A stretch of DNA of 64,000 bases from the NCBI GenBank assembly GCA_018223375.1, contig JAGTTS010000003.1:274704-338703 (forward strand), written 5' to 3'. Shown here piece after piece: positions 8,491-17,300 of the stretch. How positions within the stretch are numbered: the first letter of the stretch is position 1; every line of letters begins with the position of its first letter. The DNA comes from Clostridiaceae bacterium Marseille-Q3526. Its GTDB lineage: Bacteria; Bacillota; Clostridia; Lachnospirales; Lachnospiraceae. The notes below the pieces were generated by a model. The model had not been told where the DNA came from and searched no databases. It was given only the letters and a program-made list of their open reading frames with translations. A program made the translations under genes and the position numbers.

Positions 8491-10176
8491 ATGAAAAAGA
8501 AACTTGCGCTTGTGCTGGCGGCAGCGATGCTGTCATCAGCCGTACTGTCAGGATGCGGAGGAAACGATTCCAAGCCAGACGGAGGAGAGGGCCAGGAGGC
8601 CCAGGCAGGAGAAGAGGGGAATCATCTGGTCGTGGAGGTAGGCCCGGACCCGGAGACCATTGATCCGGCGTTAAACAGCGCCAGCGATGGAAACATCATG
8701 ATTATCCATCTGTTTGAGCCTCTGCTGAACATGGACAAGGACAACAATATCATCGGCGGAATGGCGGAGACCTGGGACGTTTCCGAGGATGGTCTGACCT
8801 ACACCTTCCATCTGCGCGAGGGCCTGAAGTGGAGCGATGGAACGCCGCTCACAGCCAATGATTTTGTCTATACCTTTAAGAGAGTGGCGGATCCTATGAC
8901 AGCGGCTCCCTATGGCTATGATCTTCTGTGCATGATTAAGGGCTACGACGAGGCGGCTGCCGGAAATCTGGACGCATTGGCAGTATCCGCTCCGGACGAT
9001 CAGACCTTTGTAGTAGAGCTGGCCCATCCGTGCGTATACTTTGACAAGATCTGCGCCTATACCACGCTGAGCCCGGTTCAGCAGGCGACTGTGGAGGCCA
9101 ACGGGGAGGCATGGGCCATCGATCCGGCAACCTATATCTGCAACGGAGCCATGAAGATTAAGGAATGGGTGCCAGGCTCCCACATTCTTATGGAAAAGAA
9201 TGAGAATTACTGGAATGCAGACGCCGTGACGGCAGATACCATTAAATTTGTCCTGATGGAGGATGCAAACGCAGCCTACAGCGCATACAACGCAGGCGAG
9301 GTTATGTTTATCAAGGACGTTCCCACAGAGGAGATTCCAAAACTCAGAGAGAATCCTGAGTTCCGCGTGGAGCCGCTTCTGGGAACCTACTACATCAGCC
9401 TGAATCTGAACCGCGGGTATTTCCAGGATGTGAGAGTCCGCCAGGCGTTAAGCCTTGCGCTGGACCGCCAGTACATTGCGGACACTATCATGCAGGGAAC
9501 CTACACTCCGGCCAAGAACTTTGTGGGACCTGGAGTTTCCGACGTAGAGCCGGGATCCTCCTTCTCCGACGTGACCATCGAGACCTACGGCGAGTTCTTC
9601 CATACAGACGATTTCGAGGGCGATCTGGCCAAGGCCAAGGAGCTTTTAGCAGACGCGGGCTATCCGAACGGCGAAGGCTTCCCGATGATCGAGTACATGA
9701 CCAACGACGCAGGCTATCACAAGCCGCTGGCAGAGTATCTGCAGAGCGCGTGGGGCGAGCTGGGAATCAACATGGACATTAAGATCGTGGAGTGGGCGAC
9801 CTTTACGCCGACCCGCCGCAACGGAGATTATGATATTGCCAGAAACGGCTGGATTTACGACTACGACGATCCGTCCAACCTGCTGAATCTGTTTGAGACG
9901 GAAAACGGAAACAACGACGGAAAGTACAGCAATCCGGAGTACGACGCAAAGACAGAGACAGCCCGCAAGACGGCTGACCGCGAGGAGCATTACAGGCTGC
10001 TTCACGAGGCAGAGCAGATGCTGTTAGAGGATATGGCCATGATTCCGATTGCATGGCAGAACGAGTTCTGGCTGCAGAAGCCGGAGCTTCAGGGAACCTA
10101 CCACACTCCGTACGGCTACTGGTACTTCATGTACGGCAGCGTAGGAGAGGCTGAGTCCCCAGAGGAAACGAAGTAA
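8491..10176 (+). CDS. Oligopeptide-binding lipoprotein OppA, copy 2
   Basis: This 561-residue paralogue of the preceding lipoprotein has signal MKKKLALVLAAAM with lipobox VLSGC. It shares nearly every block with copy 1 (GPDPETIDPALNSA, TYTFHLREGLKWSDG, TRRNGDYDIARNGW) but differs at scattered positions, for example NADAVTAD against NAEAVTAD. Its own Shine-Dalgarno GGAGGAA precedes ATG 8491, and terminators stand on both sides. No other transporter genes lie nearby, so the three binding proteins probably share OppBCDF and broaden the range of peptides bound. Individual specificities cannot be read from the sequence. Confidence 0.92.
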   Translation: MKKKLALVLAAAMLSSAVLSGCGGNDSKPDGGEGQEAQAGEEGNHLVVEVGPDPETIDPALNSASDGNIMIIHLFEPLLNMDKDNNIIGGMAETWDVSEDGLTYTFHLREGLKWSDGTPLTANDFVYTFKRVADPMTAAPYGYDLLCMIKGYDEAAAGNLDALAVSAPDDQTFVVELAHPCVYFDKICAYTTLSPVQQATVEANGEAWAIDPATYICNGAMKIKEWVPGSHILMEKNENYWNADAVTADTIKFVLMEDANAAYSAYNAGEVMFIKDVPTEEIPKLRENPEFRVEPLLGTYYISLNLNRGYFQDVRVRQALSLALDRQYIADTIMQGTYTPAKNFVGPGVSDVEPGSSFSDVTIETYGEFFHTDDFEGDLAKAKELLADAGYPNGEGFPMIEYMTNDAGYHKPLAEYLQSAWGELGINMDIKIVEWATFTPTRRNGDYDIARNGWIYDYDDPSNLLNLFETENGNNDGKYSNPEYDAKTETARKTADREEHYRLLHEAEQMLLEDMAMIPIAWQNEFWLQKPELQGTYHTPYGYWYFMYGSVGEAESPEETK

Positions 10177-10221
10177 AGTGTGAAAATAATTAAAATTTTC
10201 TGCTGAAAGTAAACAATATAC

Positions 10222-10261
10222 AAAAAAAGGTCTGGGAAAACAGAATCCCGGGCCTTTTTTT
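10222..10261 (+). terminator. Rho-independent terminator after oppA copy 2
   Basis: A run of A precedes the stem GGTCTGGG / CCCGGGCC, followed by seven T residues. Confidence 0.9.
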
Positions 10262-10310
10262 GACGGTTTAGCATTTGCGGCAAAAAATAGATGTATTAAT
10301 AAAAAAGTTC

Positions 10311-10338
10311 TTGCATATTTTTGATTCTGTGGTATTAT
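10311..10338 (+). promoter_or_regulatory. Promoter for oppA copy 3
   Basis: TTGCAT at 10311-10316 and TATTAT at 10333-10338 with a 16-base spacer follow directly on a terminator, so copy 3 can be transcribed by itself with a leader of about 100 bases. Confidence 0.65.
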
Positions 10339-10445
10339 TGAACTATCTTTTCTGTTTCGTGCTTTACCAAAGGACAGTGAAAAAGAGGTTGAGCGCCGGC
10401 GTCTGGCTGTGCGCTTTTCAAAAAAATCTCAAGGAGGAGAATGTT

Positions 10446-12137
10446 ATGAAAAAGAAATTTGCGCTTATGTTAGCAGCGGCAATGCTTTCCACAACCGTTT
10501 TAACTGGCTGCGGCGGAGGCGGCTCTGAGGAGACAAAGCCTGCGGCCAGCGAGGACGGACAGGCAGCACAGACAGGAGAGGGCGGAAATAATCTGGTAGT
10601 AGAGATTGGCCCGGATCCTGAGACCATCGATCCGGCGTTAAACAGCGCCATCGACGGAGCCAACATGATTATTCACTTATTTGAGCCGCTGTTAAACTTT
10701 GACAAGGATAACAATATCATCGGCGGTATGGCAGAGACCTGGGAGGTTTCCGAGGACGGCCTTACATACACCTTCCACCTGAGAGAGGGATTAAAGTGGA
10801 GCGACGGAACTCCTCTGACAGCCAACGATTTCGTTTATACCTTTAAGCGCGTGGCAGATCCTCTGACAGCTGCTCCTTACGGCTACGACCTGCTCTGCAT
10901 GGTAAAGGGATACGACGAGGCGGCAGCCGGAAATCTGGACGCTTTAGCAGTATCCGCTCCAGACGATCAGACCTTCGTAGTAGAGCTTTCCTACCCGTGC
11001 GTATACTTTGACAAGATTTGCGCGTTTGCAACTCTCAGCCCGGTAAACCAGGCTACTATCGAGGCAAACGGCGAGTCCTGGGCGATCGACCCGTCCACCT
11101 ACATCTGCAACGGTTCCATGAAGATCAAAGAGTGGGTGCCAGGCTCCCACATCCTGATGGAGAAGAACGAGAACTACTGGAACGCAGACGCCGTAACAGC
11201 AGATACCATCAAGTTTGTCCTGATGGAGGACATGAACGCAGCCTACAGCGCATACAACGCAGGCGAGGTTATGTTCATTAAGGACGTTCCGACTGAGGAG
11301 GTTCCGAACCTCAGAGAGAACCCTGAGTTCCATGTAGATCCGCTTCTTGGAACCTACTACATCAGCCTGAACTTAAACAGAGACTATTTTAAGGATGTAA
11401 AGGTACGCCAGGCATTAAGCCTTGCTCTTGACCGCGCTTATATTGCGGACACTATCATGCAGGGAACATATTCCCCGGCTACTAATTTCGTAGGGCCAGG
11501 CGTTTCCGATGTAGAGCCAGGTTCTTCCTTCGCAGAAGTGACTATCGCAGAGAACGGTGAGTTCTTCCATACAGATGACTTTGAGGGCGATTTGGCTAAG
11601 GCAAAAGAGCTTCTGGCAGATGCAGGCTATCCGAATGGAGAGGGATTCCCGGCCATCGAGTATATGACAAATGACGCAGGCTATCATAAGCCTCTGGCAG
11701 AGTATCTGCAGAGTGCATGGGGCGAGCTGGGAATCACCATGGATATCAAGGTGGTTGAGTGGGCAACTTTCACACCAACCAGAAGAAACGGTGACTTTGA
11801 TATTGCCAGAAATGGCTGGGTATACGACTACGACGATCCGTCCAATATGCTGAATCTGTTTGAGACAGAGAATGGAAACAACGACGGCAAGTACAGCAGT
11901 CCAGAGTACGACGAGATGATCGCAAATGCAAGAATGACGGCAGATAAGGAAGAGCACTACAAGCTTCTCCATGAGGCAGAGCAGCTGCTGTTAAACGATA
12001 TGGCCATGATTCCGATTGCATACCAGAACGATTTCTGGTTACAGAAGCCTGAGCTTCAGGGAACTTGGCATTCTCCATACGGCTACTGGTACTTCATGTA
12101 CGGCACAGTAGGCGAGGCGGCAGAGACTGCTGAATAA
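10446..12137 (+). CDS. Oligopeptide-binding lipoprotein OppA, copy 3
   Basis: This is the third paralogue, 563 residues, with signal MKKKFALMLAAAM and lipobox VLTGC. The open frame extends upstream to 10275, but that part covers the promoter and lacks a signal. ATG 10446, with AAGGAGGAG just before it, gives a proper lipoprotein and matches copies 1 and 2. The mature body keeps all SBP_bac_5 blocks. A dedicated promoter upstream and terminators on both sides make it an independent unit. The tandem arrangement points to local gene duplication followed by divergence. Confidence 0.93.
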   Translation: MKKKFALMLAAAMLSTTVLTGCGGGGSEETKPAASEDGQAAQTGEGGNNLVVEIGPDPETIDPALNSAIDGANMIIHLFEPLLNFDKDNNIIGGMAETWEVSEDGLTYTFHLREGLKWSDGTPLTANDFVYTFKRVADPLTAAPYGYDLLCMVKGYDEAAAGNLDALAVSAPDDQTFVVELSYPCVYFDKICAFATLSPVNQATIEANGESWAIDPSTYICNGSMKIKEWVPGSHILMEKNENYWNADAVTADTIKFVLMEDMNAAYSAYNAGEVMFIKDVPTEEVPNLRENPEFHVDPLLGTYYISLNLNRDYFKDVKVRQALSLALDRAYIADTIMQGTYSPATNFVGPGVSDVEPGSSFAEVTIAENGEFFHTDDFEGDLAKAKELLADAGYPNGEGFPAIEYMTNDAGYHKPLAEYLQSAWGELGITMDIKVVEWATFTPTRRNGDFDIARNGWVYDYDDPSNMLNLFETENGNNDGKYSSPEYDEMIANARMTADKEEHYKLLHEAEQLLLNDMAMIPIAYQNDFWLQKPELQGTWHSPYGYWYFMYGTVGEAAETAE

Positions 12138-12178
12138 AAAAAGATTTTGCGCTGTAAGACGCTGATATAAGAAGACAT

Positions 12179-12219
12179 ATCCCCTGCGGACTGTTAATTT
12201 AACGGCCCGCAGGGGATTT
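12179..12219 (+). terminator. Rho-independent terminator after oppA copy 3
   Basis: ATCCCCTGCGG pairs with CCGCAGGGGAT around an AT-rich loop, then TTTT. Confidence 0.92.
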
Positions 12220-12413
12220 TTGTCTTTTTTGAGAAATATTGGAAAACATTATTGATTTTTGACATCTTTTGTGAATAAAATAAACGCAAAAAATGCAGTG
12301 TTTCTTTATAAAAATACTAGTTACAGGCAGACAGACAGGAGAGAATGACGGTCTGTTTGTTTCCGTGTGTAAAAACAGTTCATCCATAGCAGCTTGAAAT
12401 AAGGGGAGGACAA

Positions 12414-14085
12414 ATGAGTAAGAAAATTTATACTGTCAGTATGATTCTGGTACTGCTGATTGCAGGAGGCGCGGCGGCATTCGGGATTTCCCGCCATGTC
12501 CAAAATGCGGAGGCCTTCTGGGGGGATGGCTACGTGCTGTCATACCAAAACGGGAAGAACGGATCGGTTGTTCCCGAACCGCTGTATTTTAAAGCGGGAA
12601 CCCGGTACAAGGAGAATTATTCCGGAAATATCAGCTTCAAGGATATGTACGGGAAGAAACAGGAGGTTCCTGCAGACAGTTTTATCCACTATGCAGACGA
12701 TTCCATCAGCACGTTCCACAAAGGCGTGATTGTAGAGTGCAATGAGCTGAAGAAGGGGCTTTTAAATTACTACAGCCTGGGAGCCGAGTCTGTTATGAAC
12801 CGCCAGGGGGACAAATATCTGCTGGACAACCAGGGAACGCCTCTGGAATTCCAGGACTATATCTGGAAAATGCAGGAGGAGAAGTATCTGGTCTCCTCCC
12901 CGGAGATCAGCCTTACATTTCCGGACGGAACAGAGGAGAGCCTGAAGGGCTACGCGGAGCTTGCGTATATTGACAGAGGAATCGTGCGTATTTCAGGCGG
13001 CGAGACAGCGTTCCAGGTTCTGGCGTCAGGCAGCAGGATGCGCCTGGCCGACGGGACGGAACTTGATCTGGAAAACCGCAGTATTGTGCAGAATGAGGAA
13101 GTCAGTCTGTACTTTTCAGAGATTCGGGCCAGGCCGGAGAGGCAGGCGCTGAGGGCGAGACTGGAGAAGCCGGAAAAACAGGAGCGTCCAGATCTACTGG
13201 CGACGGAAGCGGCAGCGGAGATCAGTCCGATAAGGTCATTATGCCGGTTTACGTGCTGACAGATTTTGTATATGACGTGACTGCGGCGGGATGGCGCTGC
13301 CTTCCTGTCCAGAGAGAGAACGGAGGCAGGGAACAGCGCTGGTTTTACTTCTATCCTAATGGAAAGAAGGCGGCGGACACCAGCATCACGGAAAGCGATG
13401 AAAACGGGAGATACCGCTATACCTTCGACGAGAATGGAATGATGCGGTCCTCGAAAAAGCTGGGAAGCAGTCCAAACACGCTGACAGAACAGTGGATTGA
13501 GCGGCTTCCAAAAGCGTCGCAGGATTCTTATGCCAGCGAGAACCATATAAAAAGATGGTATTACGGACTTTCCGACGGAACGGTAGTTCAGAACCGGATG
13601 AGAAACATCGGGGGAAGGAGTATCTGTTCGACCAGGCAGGAATTATGCGGACTGGCCTGGTGGCTGTGACCAAAGACAAAAAATATGCGGAAACCTTGAT
13701 TTGTGCAGGAGACAGTACAGACTGCAGCGTGGAAGATCTGGAAAACTATCTGGAAGAGTATGATCTGATGTATTTCGACGAGGGGAGCGGAGCCAGACGG
13801 ACGGGAACTGTGGAACTTGTGTCAAAGGGCGAAACCTGCACATTTGAATTCCACGGAAGCGGAAAAGCGGTTCACGGCCCCCATCAGGGGAAGCTCTACC
13901 GGGCCGGAGCGCTGCAGAGAGCGGAAGACGTAGGAAAATATGAGATCAGGACGGTAGACGATAAGGATTATCTGGTAAACCGTTCCGGAGAAATCCAGAG
14001 TCCTGGACGATACCGGGACGGCGGCACGGTCTGGGTTGTGGAGAGAGAGGACGGCGCGTACGAGATCAGCGCCGAGGATGCATGA
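12414..14085 (+). pseudogene. Surface protein with wall-binding-like repeats, broken by two single-base frameshifts
   Basis: Three consecutive frames encode what looks like one protein of about 557 residues. Frame one (12414 to about 13120) has an N-terminal membrane anchor and an extracellular region of unknown family. Coding then continues one base out of phase: around 13118-13124 the sequence passes into a Gly/Ser/Glu-rich linker (GQAGEAGAEGETG, GDGSGSGD) and a conserved-looking domain. A second shift lies at the run of five G at 13610-13614; six G would join NRMRNIGG to KEYLFDQAGIM, a typical aromatic/Gly wall-binding repeat. Both shifts fit loss of one base, so either the gene is a recent pseudogene or the sequence has two errors. 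No known function is assigned. Confidence 0.6.
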
Positions 14086-14110
14086 TACAGGCGAAATAAG
14101 CGGATAGAGA

Positions 14111-14177
14111 GAAGAAGAAAAGAAGAATTCCTGTTTCAATTTTAAACAGCAGGAAGTTTCTTTTCTTCTTTTTTTTC
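14111..14177 (+). terminator. Rho-independent terminator
   Basis: A long stem (GAAGAAGAAAAGAA with TTCTTTTCTTC, inner TTCCTG with CAGGAA) is followed by a T run. It separates the broken surface gene from the M60 gene. Confidence 0.85.
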
Positions 14178-14229
14178 GATTCCACCTGTTCTTTTCAGGA
14201 ATTCTTCTCGTTTTTCTCCGGATTTTTCC

Positions 14230-14258
14230 TTGTGCAAATAAGAAAAAACTGGTATAAT
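14230..14258 (+). promoter_or_regulatory. Sigma-A promoter for the M60 protease gene
   Basis: TTGTGC at 14230-14235 and a perfect TATAAT at 14253-14258, 17 bases apart, lie 47 bases before the start codon. Confidence 0.8.
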
Positions 14259-14305
14259 AAACCGCTTTTAAGCAAAAAAATACAAGAGAGTAGGAGAAGC
14301 AAAAC

Positions 14306-17300
14306 ATGAAACGACAACTGGCATTTGTGCTGGCTGCCTGGATTGGACTGCAGCAGCCCCTCGGCACGCTGGAGGCCTACGCGGCCCAGCCATTGGCAGC
14401 AGGAGTGACAGGCGGCAGTCAGAGTGAATGGCTTCCCGTATCCAGTCCTTCAAACGGACAGGAAGAGGAGACGGAAACCCTGCCTGAGGCAACGCCTGAC
14501 GCTCCGTTGGAGAACCCGTACCGCGGCAATGTGATCGTGGAGATCCGCACGGTGCTCCCTGTGGAGGGAGAGATTCCATTTGAGGTTCATCTCACAGAGA
14601 AGCCGTCTAAGCTGGCAAAATTCCTCAGACAGGAAGCAGAAGTGAACGAGTACGGTCAGTTCACCGTTCAGCCCGGAGAGATGTCTGAGATTGGAAAGGG
14701 AGTGTTCCAGTCCAATTATGTACCGGACGGGACGTACGTGCTGACAGTAAACGCAGAAGGGTATGAGCCTTATAAGCAGGAGATTAAAATCAAGGGGGAT
14801 ACCTGCAAGGTCATGCTGTTTAATGATTATTACGACGAGGAGCAGTATACTTCCAGCGCCCACCCAGGCTTGATTCGAATGGGAGATGTGAACGGCGACG
14901 ATATCATCGACGACGAGGATCTGGAGGAGCTTCTGGACGCCATCCACGCAGAGGAGCCAGGCGTAAACGCGATGGACTTCAATCAGGATGGGGAGCTGAA
15001 CCTGTCTGACATTCAGTATTTCGCAAGCTTTTACGATTATGATTCCAGCAGCCGCAAGCATATTTCCACAGTGGAGCGGTCTGTAACCCGCAAGGAGGGA
15101 GAGGTAAAGTTTGACGACACTGCAAGTCCCAGCGACGCGGTGGAGATCGACGGAAAGCCGGAAGCGCTCTTTGACCATGACAGCGAGGAGTCGTCTGTCA
15201 CTGTGGCAAGAAAAGACGGAGAGAAGATCTCTGAGGAAAATCCTGTTGAGCTGACTCTGGACTTCACCCACAGCGAGACAGAGCTGAAGGCAGAGGGATT
15301 TGTTATCCAGTCTCCGTCCGGATCGGAGAACGCCATCACCAGCGGAGAAATAGAAGTGACGGTGGACGACGATGGAAAAGAGAAGAAAGAGACGCTCACC
15401 ATTGTAAAAGCCGGAGAGGCCAGAAAGGCCCGCTTCGGAAGAAGCGGCGGTACGGCAGAGATTCAGCCGGACGGCTCCATCGTAGTCAATTTAAAGAGCC
15501 AGAAGCCGGTGAAGAAGGTGACGATCCGCGTAACCGGAACGGTAAGCCAGGGAAGCCTGGCGGAGATCAGCCAGGTGGAATTTATGGAGGACATGAAGGA
15601 CCGCATTCCGCCGCCAGTGCAGAATATTCCGAAGAATCTGCAGGCAGAGATTGGAAGCGCAGAGTTTACCCTGATCTGGGACAAGGAGAATAACGTAACC
15701 GGCTACGAGATTTCTATTTCTCATGACGGAGAGACAGAGACCATGGCTTCCGAGGAGAATTCTGTTACGATCAACAGCTTCGGCGGAAAGAAGCTGTTAA
15801 ACTATGAGACCTACCGGGTAAGAGTGCGTTCTGTCAACGGAACCTGGAAGAGCAATTACAGCAGCGAGCTGTCTGTGACGCCGGAGCCAAGCGGTCCGCC
15901 GCCAGCGCCGGAATACATTAAGATCGACGGTTTTTACCGCTGTCTGAACGTATCCTGGAAGAAGATGAAGGATACGCAGTCCTACACGCTGTTCTACCGC
16001 CAGAAGGGAACCGAGGAGTTCACAGCGGTGGAGAATATCGACAGAAGCCAGACCAGCCTCACTTTAGAGCACCTGGCAGACAACACGGAATATGAGGTTT
16101 ACATGGTAGGCCACAATCCGCTGGGAGACAGCCCTGATTCCACGATGTATTCCGGAAGGACAGCTCCGGCGGCTACAGCTAAGATGCCCGCCTACGGCCT
16201 GCTCAATGACGGCCCGGACAAGGGCAAGGATGTGACAAACCACATTAAAAAGGTTGAGAATATAGAAGGAGCAAACTATAACAGAGCAGATGAGGAAATC
16301 GCCATTCCGACAGTAATCGTGGACGGAGATCCCACCAGCTACTGGCTGCTGGAGGACTGGGATTCCGGCGTGCATTACGGTTCCAGAGGTCCGATTATCA
16401 CACTAGACCAGCCTTATGAGATGGATACCATCCGCTTTACGGCAGGGCCGGCTCAGAAATCTGATTTAAGTGCAATCAAGGTGCTTGCATGGGAGACTGA
16501 GGATGGTTCAGGAAGCGGAAAAGAGATTCCAGGACGTTTTTCACGACTTGCCAGTATGGACAACAATGGTAGCGTGTACTACGAATTTATTGCCAGCGAG
16601 CCGTTTACAGCAAAAAAGGTTCAGATCAATCTGAGCGCCAGCGGAAATGTCAGATATATCAGTATCGGCGAGATCCGCTTCTATGAATACAACAGCCTTT
16701 TAAACGATATTGACGCGCTGTTTACAGACGCTCTCCATGTAGCATTGAAGGCAGAGGTAACGATGGACGACGTCAAGGCGCTGAAGGAGAGAGCTAATGA
16801 ACTTGATCCGGCCAGCGGCGAGACGCATCCGAAGAAGGAGCTGGCTTTAAAGGAGCTGAGTGTGGCTGAGAGTATTCTGCTGACAGGCGTAAGCCAGGAA
16901 GCGGTTCAGATCGATACCTCTGTATCCAAATCCTATGACAGCCATATTACCTTCCTGGGAGGCCTGAACGCATGGCAGCCTCTGGGTACAGCGGCTCTGG
17001 CAGGCGAGAAGGTGACGATCTATGTAGGCGCGCCAGGAAAGACTCAGGGAGACAGCACTCCGTTAAAGCTGGTTGCAACCCAGTACCACAGCGAATCCTC
17101 TCCGTTCTACAAATATGCGTCAGATCTGAAGGTAGGCGTCAACGAGATCATCATTCCGAAGATTTCCAGCATTGACTGCGAGCAGGGCGGCGCCCTCTAT
17201 GTGGAGTACACTGGAAGAAATATAAATGATTCCTACGCAGTCCGCGTCAGCGGCGGTTCACCTTACCCAGTGCTTGACCTGACTAAGGCTGAGAACGAGG

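Noticed and set aside
8671..9183. Long minus-strand frames inside the oppA copies
   Set aside because: They recur at matching places in the paralogues only because the plus-strand genes are similar; there is no start site or family match.
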